Below are positions 19,074-27,638 of a stretch of DNA of 64,000 nucleotides, piece after piece. How positions within the stretch are numbered: position 1 is the stretch's first letter; each line of letters begins with the position of its first letter. The stretch is taken from assembly GCF_004155535.1 (NCBI RefSeq), contig NZ_RYUH01000015.1:1-64000 (forward strand), written 5' to 3'. The DNA comes from Bifidobacterium pseudolongum subsp. globosum (GTDB taxonomy: Bacteria > Actinomycetota > Actinomycetes > Actinomycetales > Bifidobacteriaceae). The position numbers and the translations under genes are program-made. The notes under the pieces were generated by a model. That model saw nothing but the letters and a program-made list of their open reading frames with translations, did no database searches and was not told where the DNA came from.

Positions 19074-19162
19074 GAACTAATAGAGGAAACATACGGCATG
19101 CAAACAATAATGCGCGCGACGCACACAGGCGTCGCGCGCATACGCGGCAGGAGGGAACAGGC

Positions 19163-22100
19163 CTAGGCCATGCGGTCGTCGAGACGGTGCATGAAGGCGG
19201 CCATGTCCTGACGGAAGACAAACGTCATGCCACCGAAGCTCCATGTGCCGTCATTGTTGCTGTAGCCCTGGGCGATGCCGGAGCCGCCAAGCCACTGCAC
19301 TTCCTTGACATGCGGCGTATTGGCGTCCACATCCGTGAAGTCGGTCTTCGGCTTCACGCCATCGGCCTTGCCGGCTTTGGCGGCGAGACGCTGGATGAAC
19401 GCGGCCGCATCCTGACGGACGATCGGATTCATGCCACGGAACGTGGTCGTGCCGTCAGCCTCAAGCCAACCGGTGGCCAGACCGGCGTGCGCCATCCACA
19501 GGATGTCTTCGGCATGCGGCGTCTGGGCATCCACGTCAGTGAACCGAGCATAGTCCGCAGCGGTAGGCACCCATGTATCGGCATCGAGTACATGGCGGCG
19601 CTGGGCTTCACGGCGGATGAAGGCGGCCATGTCCTGGCGCACGACCGGGCTCATGCCACGGAACGTGTACGTGCCGTCAGCCTCAAGCCAACCGGTGGCC
19701 AGATCCTCGTCCGCCATCCACTGGATGTCGATGTTGTGCGGCGTATGGTTGTCCACATCCTTGAACAACAGGCGCTCCGGATCCGCACCGGACTGCATCG
19801 GCACCACGGTGCGCGTGAACGGCGCGGCCAGTTGCTGCATGGGCTTGCGCTGGATCGGCGTCATCACGTAGTTCGCCTTGGTCGTATCCACATCGGCTGT
19901 GCGGGCCCTGAGCGGATTCCAATCGTCGGCCAACAGCATGACCGCAGGCTTGCCATTGCCGTCGGTGTACTGCAGCACATATGTGGGCTGGCCGATGTAC
20001 GTCCTGGTGTTCGGATCCTGGTTGCCCCAGTTTGTGCGCGCCTCGGAGCGGCTCTGCAGTTCCGTGAGCTTGGACCAGCCGTTCGGGTTGTTGAGGTTCG
20101 TGGTGGTGGCAAACTCGGTCTGCGTGGGATCCCAGTAATCCTGCGCCGAAGTGATCATGTAATAGTGGCCGCGCTCCTTGAACAGCGAAGGCGCCTCACG
20201 CGAGCTGATGCCGGGCAGCTCGTACGAGCCGTTCGGATCGATGCCGGTGAAGGTGCTGTTGAGCCTGTACAGGCGCACCTTGTTGGTGCTCGAGATGATG
20301 TAGCCGGCGCCCGTGTCCGGATCCATCCATGCCGAAAGGTCGCGTGAGGCTGTCGGCGTGAGCTTGCCGTCCACCATGACCTTCGGCTGGGCGTGCGTCT
20401 GGCCGTCCTGCCACTCGACCGGCTCATACTTGCCGTCCACGGTGCTGGACTGGAACGCCACAAGCTGCGACGACGTATACCCGACCGTGCCTTCCCAATG
20501 CGCCCAGATCAGGTACTTGCCTGTCTTCGGGTTCTTCAGGATATGCGGACGTTCGATCTTGCAGCCGAGTGTCTTGTTCTGCAGGTACTGCGGATGCTCC
20601 TTGACGAGCTTCTGGAACGCGGGGTCGGTGCTCGTATAGTCAAGCACCTTGCTCGTGAGGCCTTCGGCGTTGCCGTCGCAATATGTGGCGGCATTGTCGT
20701 CGTCGATGCTCAACACCTCGTTGGCGAAGTCCCAGTTCACCAGGTCTTTCGACTTGTACATGTTGATGGTGGTGTAGAGCCACTGGTTCTTGAACACGCC
20801 GCCCGAGCCTTCGTATCCGGTCGGCACATTGTCAGGGGCGCCCTGACCAACCCAGTAGAAGGTGTCGCCGTCCTTGAGCACCGAACCGCCATGCGCCTGG
20901 ATCACGTTGCCGTCGGTGTCCCTCCATGCGGTCAGGTTGGTGAGTGCCTGCTTGGGGGCGTCCTTGTCGTATTCGTGAATCTGAGGAGCGGCGGTGGCCG
21001 TCAGGTCGGCGGACTGCCCGTCGAATTCCAGATGGACCTTCTTCGTGGCGCCCATGTTGTCCAGCGTGGGCTTGTCGTCGGTCCAATACACGATCTTGCG
21101 CGTCTTGCCGCCATTGTCGTAGATGGCCCGGTAGACGCCGTCCGCGTCTTGGTACGATCCATCGACATAGCGGTAGCCCTTGAGCGCGAGCGTGGTCTTC
21201 TTGATCAGGTCGTATGCGGCGGTTGTCTTGACATTGCCCGGGTCATTGGCATCGTTGTCGCTGTTGATGTTGAACGAGTCATATCCGACCATGCGGTATG
21301 GCGAAGCGAGGCTCACGCCCTTGATGTCCTTCACGAGCAGCTCGCGGATCAGCCAGATGCCCTGCAGTTCGGAGTTCTTCGGCACGCCGGAGAATCCGCA
21401 CGACCACGACGTCTCATTGCCGCTGCTGCAGCCGAATTCGCTGTCCATGTAGTCGTACCCGTCCACGACCGGGCCTCCCACGCCTTCCGGATTGTCGACC
21501 CAGTAGCCATGGCCGGATGTTGCGGTCGCATGTGCGGCCTTCATCTGCTCGGTGTAGTTGTTGAGCTTGCCGGCGTTCGAGAAATTGCCCCAAACATAGG
21601 GAGCCTGCGGATCATACTGCTGGATGGAGTCGCCGATGAACTGGTCCAGCTCGATCCACTGCGTCTTCGCCTGCGCAAGGTCGTTGCCACCCGGCCAGTG
21701 CTCTTCGGACTCGGGCTCGTTGAACGACTCCCAGATCACACCCTTGTTGGCGAACTTCTGGATGGCATGCGAGATGGTGTCTTTCACCTGCTGTTTGGTG
21801 AACGACGGCACGGTCTTGTAGACCTCGTTCGGGTCCGGGTTCGCCACAGCCTTCGGGTCCGGATTGCCTTGGCTGAAGTAGATGACCGGCTTGAGGCCGG
21901 CGTCAAGGATGTGCTGGACCACTTGATCAGGCAGGTCGGTGCTGGGCGTGCAATTGCCCGGCTTTGACTGGTCACACGGGTAGTTCGCCACGTTCAGCGG
22001 GCTGATGAAATACGAGGTCTTCACATACTCCATGCCGGATTCCTTGACCAGGCGAATCTGGTTGTCAAGCGACTTCAGATTCGGCTCGGTCGGACGGACA

Positions 22101-22381
22101 CCAGGGCCCGTCCATCCATATTCGCCTGCCTCCAGCGGCCCCAGTTGCCCGTCGACGGTCTGCCGGCCCCACTGGTATGGCCACAGGAAATACGCGACCG
22201 TCTGGTCGAACGGCGCCGTGCGCGAAGGAAGGCCCGAAGGGGCCACGTCCAACGCGGTCGTTGATGCTTCGACTGGATCCGCCAAGGCCTGGCTCGTGGT
22301 GAGCCCGACCGTTCCCAACATGGCTACCGCGCATGTCATTGCGCAGATAGTCGAGTGATGAAAGAGTCGTTTCCCCCTCAT
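19163..22381 (-). CDS. Exported GH39-like + GH43-like two-domain glycosidase with three SLH-like repeats
   Basis: 1072-residue exported enzyme. Signal peptide 1-34 (ending A-L-A). Residues about 55-400 form a clan-A TIM barrel resembling GH39: W-E-S-F-N-E-P-E holds the acid/base Glu222, and D-S-E-F-G-C holds Glu315, a candidate nucleophile. Residues about 480-860 look like a five-bladed propeller of GH43 type, opening W-R-D-T-D-G-N with A-H-G-G, a motif I associate with exo-beta-1,3-galactanase-like GH43 members; R-E-A-P-S-L-F is a further GH43 block. SLH-like repeats fill about 875-1072. It may debranch and cut arabinogalactan-type glycans at the cell surface, or remodel the cell's own galactan. 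The start at 22381 follows AAAGAAGGG. Confidence 0.85.
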   Translation of the reverse strand: MRGKRLFHHSTICAMTCAVAMLGTVGLTTSQALADPVEASTTALDVAPSGLPSRTAPFDQTVAYFLWPYQWGRQTVDGQLGPLEAGEYGWTGPGVRPTEPNLKSLDNQIRLVKESGMEYVKTSYFISPLNVANYPCDQSKPGNCTPSTDLPDQVVQHILDAGLKPVIYFSQGNPDPKAVANPDPNEVYKTVPSFTKQQVKDTISHAIQKFANKGVIWESFNEPESEEHWPGGNDLAQAKTQWIELDQFIGDSIQQYDPQAPYVWGNFSNAGKLNNYTEQMKAAHATATSGHGYWVDNPEGVGGPVVDGYDYMDSEFGCSSGNETSWSCGFSGVPKNSELQGIWLIRELLVKDIKGVSLASPYRMVGYDSFNINSDNDANDPGNVKTTAAYDLIKKTTLALKGYRYVDGSYQDADGVYRAIYDNGGKTRKIVYWTDDKPTLDNMGATKKVHLEFDGQSADLTATAAPQIHEYDKDAPKQALTNLTAWRDTDGNVIQAHGGSVLKDGDTFYWVGQGAPDNVPTGYEGSGGVFKNQWLYTTINMYKSKDLVNWDFANEVLSIDDDNAATYCDGNAEGLTSKVLDYTSTDPAFQKLVKEHPQYLQNKTLGCKIERPHILKNPKTGKYLIWAHWEGTVGYTSSQLVAFQSSTVDGKYEPVEWQDGQTHAQPKVMVDGKLTPTASRDLSAWMDPDTGAGYIISSTNKVRLYRLNSTFTGIDPNGSYELPGISSREAPSLFKERGHYYMITSAQDYWDPTQTEFATTTNLNNPNGWSKLTELQSRSEARTNWGNQDPNTRTYIGQPTYVLQYTDGNGKPAVMLLADDWNPLRARTADVDTTKANYVMTPIQRKPMQQLAAPFTRTVVPMQSGADPERLLFKDVDNHTPHNIDIQWMADEDLATGWLEADGTYTFRGMSPVVRQDMAAFIRREAQRRHVLDADTWVPTAADYARFTDVDAQTPHAEDILWMAHAGLATGWLEADGTTTFRGMNPIVRQDAAAFIQRLAAKAGKADGVKPKTDFTDVDANTPHVKEVQWLGGSGIAQGYSNNDGTWSFGGMTFVFRQDMAAFMHRLDDRMA
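19449..19704. repeat. 33-bp direct repeat within the SLH-like coding region
   Basis: A 33-bp sequence at 19449-19481 recurs at 19672-19704, encoding L-A-T-G-W-L-E-A-D-G-T in repeats 2 and 1 of the GH39/GH43-like enzyme. It is the counterpart of the 48-bp repeat in the muramidase gene. Confidence 0.75.
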
Positions 22382-22616
22382 TGCACCCTTCTTTCCTATA
22401 CGTTTTTGTAATCAGTGGCGTGGATTCGCCTTCGATCCACTCAATTAGCAGTATACAACCCATTTTCCCCATCATTGCCATCGGCTATCTTGGCGCAGAT
22501 TGGTAGCAAAAATATATTGCAATATGTTCAATTCCCTGCGAAGCGTATACTTCATTAATATTCAACACAGCTGAATTGCCTGTCGAATATAAGGCCTCAG
22601 GAGCCGCAGCGAAACG
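22382..22616. other. Gene-free region between the GH39/GH43-like gene and the tRNA terminator
   Basis: About 235 bp with no convincing gene. It is relatively A/T-rich and should hold the promoter of the minus-strand glycosidase gene. I could not fix a -10 with confidence. Confidence 0.4.
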
Positions 22617-22648
22617 CAAAAGCCCCGGAACCTACAGTTCCGGGGCTT
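22617..22648 (-). terminator. Rho-independent terminator after tRNA-Ser
   Basis: On the minus strand AAGCCCCGGAAC, a five-base loop and GTTCCGGGGCTT form a perfect 12-bp stem followed by more T residues, 3 nt after the CCA end of the tRNA. Confidence 0.92.
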
Positions 22649-22650
22649 GG

Positions 22651-22738
22651 TGGCGGAGGATGCGAGATTCGAACTCGCGAGGCTGTTACACCAACACGCT
22701 TTCCAAGCGTGCGCCATAGGCCACTAGGCGAATCCTCC
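22651..22738 (-). tRNA. tRNA-Ser (anticodon GGA)
   Basis: The minus strand folds as a class II tRNA: 7-bp acceptor GGAGGAT/ATCCTCC, anticodon stem CACGC/GCGTG with loop TTGGAAA (anticodon GGA), a long variable arm, T arm GCGAG-TTCGAAT-CTCGC, discriminator G and an encoded CCA. It lies between the pyruvyl/galactan operon and the GH39/GH43-like gene. I saw no attachment-site duplication around it. Confidence 0.95.
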
Positions 22739-22822
22739 ACGTGCACGCATACTACGTATGCAACGCAACTTGAATAAGATAACTCACCTCACATGGAATG
22801 GCAAGTCATGGCGTGTCGTAGG

Positions 22823-24718
22823 TCACGCCATGCCAAGGTACTGCTTCCAGAAGTCCACGGACTCGAGCGTCGGGGCGGCTTCCTGGTATTCGCGCTCCAA
22901 ACGGCTGCGGTGCTTCTTGAAATACGCCACGTCACGCTTGTACCGCTTGACGATCTCGCGGTAGCGTTTCACGTCTTTGTGGCGGATCACACCCTTGCGG
23001 CTCGCCCAGTCAATCGAGACGATGGTGTTCTTGCCATGGATCGATCCGGACGGATACGCCCAGCCGTCATGCGTGATGATCGCATAATCGGCGCCGCCGT
23101 CCTGGCCCTCCTGCCCGTCACGCACAAACCGCTGGCCGTTGTGCGTCACGAAGTCGAACGCGCGTTCCTGCAGCGAGCGTGGCCGGTCCGTTTCGACCGT
23201 CTGGCGCGTGAGCCGATCGGGGTCGAAACCAACGAGCCCCTGCTCGGCGGCCTGCTGTTTGAGCTCGTCGAATGGCACAACCTGCTCCTTGAGGCGGTTG
23301 GCGCGCATGAACCGTTCCTGCGCCACCGGCTGTTCGATGAACTTCGGGCCCTTGAGGAAGTCCTCGAAGCCGTCGAGCGCGAGCTCGGCGTCGGTGTAGT
23401 TGAATTTGCGCATCTCCAGGTCAATCTGGCGGTGCAGTCCCTTGAGGAAGGTGTCGAAATCGGGGGCGAGGCCGGTCGTCATCTGCGCGATCATGCCGTT
23501 GCGCGTGCTCTGGTAACGCTCCACGCCGGCGTTGTAGCGGATTTCGAACTTGGCGTGCCACACGCAGATGCCGTTCATCGTCATGAACTTCGGGTGGCTG
23601 CGGATGCCGTACTCCACGTCGTCGTAGCGCACAAAGACCGGCAACGGCAGGCCGACGCGGCGGATCACGCTCATCGGGATGCAGCAGTACCACCACGCCG
23701 CGTACCGGTGGGCGTCGGCGGGAATCGACTCCTCTTCGTTGAACGCCTCGTTGTCGACCACATCGAGGTACTGCGAGACGAGCATCTGGCGTTTCGCCGG
23801 CACGCACACACCGAGTTCGGGGCTGATGTACCCGGTGTCCTCGCGCATGAGCTGCGTGTCTTCGATGTTGAGCATGGCGCCCGAGACGAACGCCTCCTCA
23901 TACTCGCTGTTCACCATGCGCAGCAGTTCGTAGGTGCGGCGGATGCTTTCGGGCGAGACCTCCACGTCGTCGTCCATGATCAGCACATGCGTGGCGGGCG
24001 TGGACTGCTCCATCGCCTCGATCATGCCGCGTGCGAAGCCGCCGGCACCGCCCACGTTCTCGTTCGGACTGATCGTGATGCGCGGATCGCCCGACTCATT
24101 CGGATCGAGTGTCTTGCCGTTGTCCACGACGTGCATCGTCAGATGCTCGCTGATGTCCGTATGCGAATCGAGCAGTGCGTTCTTGACGAGCTGCATGTTC
24201 TTGCGGATGAACGACTCCTTGCGGAACGTCGTTGTGGCGATCGCCAGGTCAACCGTGCGTGGGTCGCCGTCGATGTCGACTTCGTAGTACGCGTCGCGCA
24301 TCGAGACGGCGCCTTGTGCGCTGAGTTGGAATCCGGCGAGCACGGTCTGTTCATCGTCCGTCAGGTCGAGCACGACGTCGGTCCATGTGGCGGTCTGCGG
24401 CAGTGCCACGGCGGTCTCGTCGAGCGTTTCCGGTTCCAGACCCAAACGCGTGGCGCGCGTCTGCGTGATGGTGCACGGCGCGCCTTTCACCTGCAAGCGC
24501 AACCGATAGGCCGTCGCGCGCGTGTAGCGGCGCAGTTTGATGACCGACAACGCGTTGAAGTAAGTGGTGAAATCGACCACTCCCCCTTCGCTGAGCGTCC
24601 ACGCGCCGTCGTCGCCCGTGGGGCGGAACGGCGTGTCCGTTCGGTAATACAGGGTTGGGAAATGCAATGCGCGCGGGGTGGATTCCAGCAGCACATTCGC
24701 GAAACGAATCGACGCCAT
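22823..24718 (-). CDS. GlfT2-like galactofuranosyltransferase (operon 3' copy)
   Basis: 631-residue GT2 enzyme with the GlfT2 layout: N-terminal beta-rich domain opening S-I-R-F-A-N-V-L-L-E (about 1-155), GT-A domain with I-A-T-T-T-F-R-K-E, N-E-N-V-G-G-A-G-G-F-A-R-G, metal site L-I-M-D-D-D-V, acceptor block A-A-W-W-Y-C-C-I-P and Y-D-D-V-E-Y-G-I-R, then a helical C-terminus. It closely parallels the 5' copy of the operon (28530-30404), so the two arose by duplication and may alternate linkages, as bifunctional GlfT2 does alone in mycobacteria. The start at 24718 follows GAGGAACC. It is the last gene of the five-gene operon, 105 bp after the pyruvyl transferase. Confidence 0.9.
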   Translation of the reverse strand: MASIRFANVLLESTPRALHFPTLYYRTDTPFRPTGDDGAWTLSEGGVVDFTTYFNALSVIKLRRYTRATAYRLRLQVKGAPCTITQTRATRLGLEPETLDETAVALPQTATWTDVVLDLTDDEQTVLAGFQLSAQGAVSMRDAYYEVDIDGDPRTVDLAIATTTFRKESFIRKNMQLVKNALLDSHTDISEHLTMHVVDNGKTLDPNESGDPRITISPNENVGGAGGFARGMIEAMEQSTPATHVLIMDDDVEVSPESIRRTYELLRMVNSEYEEAFVSGAMLNIEDTQLMREDTGYISPELGVCVPAKRQMLVSQYLDVVDNEAFNEEESIPADAHRYAAWWYCCIPMSVIRRVGLPLPVFVRYDDVEYGIRSHPKFMTMNGICVWHAKFEIRYNAGVERYQSTRNGMIAQMTTGLAPDFDTFLKGLHRQIDLEMRKFNYTDAELALDGFEDFLKGPKFIEQPVAQERFMRANRLKEQVVPFDELKQQAAEQGLVGFDPDRLTRQTVETDRPRSLQERAFDFVTHNGQRFVRDGQEGQDGGADYAIITHDGWAYPSGSIHGKNTIVSIDWASRKGVIRHKDVKRYREIVKRYKRDVAYFKKHRSRLEREYQEAAPTLESVDFWKQYLGMA

Positions 24719-24823
24719 GGTTCCTCACTTACTGTGTCTCGACGCCACGTCTTTCGGCGTAGGAAGCTCCGTACTGGGTATACGGTGTTCGAGTGTAGTC
24801 CGCGCGGCGAACGCGGGCGCACG

Positions 24824-26155
24824 CTACCGCGTAGGCGCCGGCGGCTCGCCGTAGATCGGCGCGACCTGCGCGCGGATGCGGTCGCGGTACTGGTAGCGCA
24901 CCTCCGGGTCCGCGAATCCCGCGCCCGGCTCGGGAATCGGCTGGCCGATGGCCGTTTGCGTCCAGCGTGACCCCATGCGCAGCACCGCCTGGTGCTTCAC
25001 ATCGTAATACCCGGGCTTCACCACGATATACGAGCCGGAGCACCCGCGCGCGGCCGCGAGCAGATGCGGGTGGTAGCGCGTGGACAGCCAGCGCTGGCCC
25101 GGGCGTGCGGGGAACCCGAAGTCGATGAGGTGCTGCAGCGGGAACAGGACCGGCTTGTAACCGTGCGCACGCAACGCCTCCATCGTGTCGATGCTGTCGC
25201 GCGGAATGCATTCGACGACGCCGACCGGCGCGCCCTGCGGCACGTGCCAGTGATCGAACGCGGCCATGACATGCCGCAACACCGCCTGCTTGTCGTCGGT
25301 CAGGTCGGATTGGATGCACAGCATCGTATCGGGCAGGTCGGCGGTGTCGTCACGGTAGACGCCGTTGAGCGCGTTGACGAAGCAGTCGTCGGGCGCGATG
25401 TCCACAAGGTCGCGCTTGGGGTCCACCGCAGTCATGCTCTGCTGGTCGCGGCATGAGAACGCGGTGATGGCAAGCGCCACATCGTGCACATATGCGGCGT
25501 CCCCGGCGGTCAATGGTTCCAGCCCCACACCGCTGACGACGGCGGGGATGCCCTGCTGCTGCGCCCATTGGGCGGCGGCGAGCCGTGAGAGGCCCGCCGA
25601 CCATTCGCTGTGCATGTAGCCGCCACCGATCACGTGGCAATCCTTGATGTGGTTGGCGAAGAGCTCGATGCCGGCGGCGTAGCGCGGCGCCTGGCCAGCG
25701 TCGGCGAGTTGTGCGCGCAGGCGTTCGGCGAGCAGTGCCACAGGCACGCCACCTTCGCTTTGGCCGGTTTCACGCAGCAGGTCAAGATAATTGTTCTGGG
25801 CGAGCTGGGCCACCGTGTCCACGCTCATCACACGCGGGTGCAGCCCATACAGGTACGCCGCGGCCGGTCCGGAGCACATGCAGTCGAGCACAACAGGCGT
25901 CTCCGGATCGATCTGTGCCAGATATTTGACCCATTCGCGGGCGATGAGCTCGTCACCGTAATTGGGGAACCCGGCCTCGCCGATCAGGTAGTGGGCGGCG
26001 GGTACAGCCGGTGCATCGGCCTCTGCCGGCGCGGGTTGTGCAGGTTCCCGACCGATGCCGTAATGCCGGTCGTGGAGCGCGGTGATGACGTTCCAGAACC
26101 GTTGTTTGGCGGCGTTCACCACGGCATTGCCATGCGAGGCGCGGTCAGTGCGCAT
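24824..26155 (-). CDS. Polysaccharide pyruvyl transferase family protein
   Basis: 443-residue member of the polysaccharide pyruvyl transferase family (CsaB, WcaK and relatives), which moves enolpyruvate from PEP to a sugar to form a pyruvyl ketal. After a variable N-terminus (about 1-50), the GT-B-like N-domain begins H-Y-L-I-G-E-A-G-F-P-N-Y-G-D-E-L-I, the family's N-x-G-D block. Further blocks are G-G-G-Y-M-H, S-G-V-G-L-E-P-L and, near the C-terminus, S-T-R-Y-H-P-H-L-L-A-A-A-R-G (R/x-H region). The start at 26155 follows GGGAG. It lies between the ABC transporter and a GlfT2-like gene, so the substrate is most simply the exported galactofuranan. Pyruvylated polymers are ligands of SLH domains in Firmicutes, and three SLH-like proteins are encoded just beyond this operon. 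Confidence 0.88.
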   Translation of the reverse strand: MRTDRASHGNAVVNAAKQRFWNVITALHDRHYGIGREPAQPAPAEADAPAVPAAHYLIGEAGFPNYGDELIAREWVKYLAQIDPETPVVLDCMCSGPAAAYLYGLHPRVMSVDTVAQLAQNNYLDLLRETGQSEGGVPVALLAERLRAQLADAGQAPRYAAGIELFANHIKDCHVIGGGYMHSEWSAGLSRLAAAQWAQQQGIPAVVSGVGLEPLTAGDAAYVHDVALAITAFSCRDQQSMTAVDPKRDLVDIAPDDCFVNALNGVYRDDTADLPDTMLCIQSDLTDDKQAVLRHVMAAFDHWHVPQGAPVGVVECIPRDSIDTMEALRAHGYKPVLFPLQHLIDFGFPARPGQRWLSTRYHPHLLAAARGCSGSYIVVKPGYYDVKHQAVLRMGSRWTQTAIGQPIPEPGAGFADPEVRYQYRDRIRAQVAPIYGEPPAPTR

Positions 26156-26246
26156 AATCGGCTCCCAACACTAACGGGCAAGTCGTCTTAATGTACCTCA
26201 CCGCGGGCGGGTCGTGCAAACGGCTTGTGCGCGGCCGGCGCAACGT

Positions 26247-27638
26247 TCAGCGCGCCGCCTCGGCGCTGTGTTCCGCACGCGGCGAACCGTCGGCGGTACG
26301 GGCGTCGAGCTCGGCACGCTGCGCTTCGGCCGCGGCCTGCGCCTCCTGCTCGCTCACCTGCGTGATTGAAAGCGAACGGTTGTTGATGAGCGCGTAGTTC
26401 GTGTTGCGCGGGTCGCGGATCACGAACGTGCAGGCGTTGTCGTCGAGCGCCACGGCCACTGCGTCGGTCATCTTGTCGTCGCCCGGAGTCGGGGTGCGCA
26501 GCGAGGTGATCAGACGGAACTCGCCATTATTAAATAGTGCGAGCGGCAGCTCGAAGTAGACGGTCTGGTGCCCGTGCTTCGTCATCTTGATCTTGCGCGC
26601 ACCGGTGTCGAACGTGATGCCGCCACGGCGGATGTCGTGCAGGGCGATCGCGAGGTAGAAGTCACCGGGCTCGTCGTACTGGTATTCGACGGCGAAACGG
26701 AAGGTCTCCGCGCTCGTGAGCATCAGCGGCGAGACGCCATAGGTGCGCAGGAGCGGGCAGCGCGCGTTGAGGCCGTTCGGGTATTCGTCAGGGTTGCGCT
26801 CGAGCGCCTTGCGCTTTTCGGATTCCTCCTGCTTCTGCGCTTCGAGGTTGGCGAGCGTATAGCGTTCGGCCACGGTCTCGCGGTCGCCTATCACCGCCAC
26901 CTCGCCGTCCTGGATGAACATGGCGCGCGTGCAGTAGCGCTTGATCGCGCTCATGTCGTGCGTCACCAGGATCACGGTCTTGGTGGGGTCCTTGCGGATC
27001 TCGGTGAAGTAGTCATCGCATTTGCGCTGGAACGCCTCGTCGCCCACGGCGAGCACCTCGTCGAGCACGAGGATGTCGCCCTGCGCCTTGATCGCCACCG
27101 AGAACGCGAGGCGCACCTGCATGCCGCTCGAATAGTTCTTGAGCTTCTGGTCCATGAAGTCTTGAAGCTCGGCGAATTCGACGATGTCGTCGTACATCGC
27201 ATCCACTTCGTCGCGCGAGAACCCGAGCAGCGCGCCGTTGAGATAGACGTTCTCGCGGCCGGTCAGCTCGGGGTTGAACCCCACTCCCAGCTCGATGAAC
27301 GGCACGAGTTTGCCATGCACCGTGACCGAACCCTGGTTCGGGTAGTAGATCTGCGCGATGAGCTTGAGCAGGGTCGACTTGCCACCGCCGTTGCGGCCCA
27401 CGATGCCGAAGAACTCGCCTTGGTGCACCTGGAACGTGACGTCTTTGAGCACCTGCTGCAGTTCGTAGCCCTTGATGCCCTTCGTCCAGTTGATGAAGGC
27501 CTGCTTGAGGCCGGTCGCCTGTTCGGTGGGCAGTTTGAACGACTTGCTCACGTGGTCCACGTCGAGCACCACGGGCTGCTCCTGGTAGTTGGCGATGCCC
27601 ACTGCCTCCACGGTGCCGTCTTGGTTGAGCCCGGTCAT
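26247..27638 (-). CDS. Polysaccharide ABC exporter ATPase, Wzt-like with C-terminal domain
   Basis: 463-residue ATPase of the ABC-2 polysaccharide/teichoic-acid exporters. The nucleotide-binding domain has Walker A G-R-N-G-G-G-K-S-T, signature Y-S-S-G-M-Q-V-R-L, Walker B I-L-V-L-D-E-V-L-A-V-G-D and switch His in V-T-H-D. After about residue 280 a coiled stretch leads to a beta-rich C-terminal domain (about 310-435) like that of E. coli Wzt, which reads a terminal modification on the finished chain before export. The start at 27638 overlaps the permease stop in TGATG and follows GGAGGTG. Family knowledge places it at the inner face of the membrane with the permease. That the modification is the pyruvyl group is inference. 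Confidence 0.93.
   Translation of the reverse strand: MTGLNQDGTVEAVGIANYQEQPVVLDVDHVSKSFKLPTEQATGLKQAFINWTKGIKGYELQQVLKDVTFQVHQGEFFGIVGRNGGGKSTLLKLIAQIYYPNQGSVTVHGKLVPFIELGVGFNPELTGRENVYLNGALLGFSRDEVDAMYDDIVEFAELQDFMDQKLKNYSSGMQVRLAFSVAIKAQGDILVLDEVLAVGDEAFQRKCDDYFTEIRKDPTKTVILVTHDMSAIKRYCTRAMFIQDGEVAVIGDRETVAERYTLANLEAQKQEESEKRKALERNPDEYPNGLNARCPLLRTYGVSPLMLTSAETFRFAVEYQYDEPGDFYLAIALHDIRRGGITFDTGARKIKMTKHGHQTVYFELPLALFNNGEFRLITSLRTPTPGDDKMTDAVAVALDDNACTFVIRDPRNTNYALINNRSLSITQVSEQEAQAAAEAQRAELDARTADGSPRAEHSAEAAR

Noticed and set aside
22651-22738. tRNA-Ser as an integration site for a mobile element
   Set aside because: No integrase gene and no duplicated tRNA 3' end was seen on either side.
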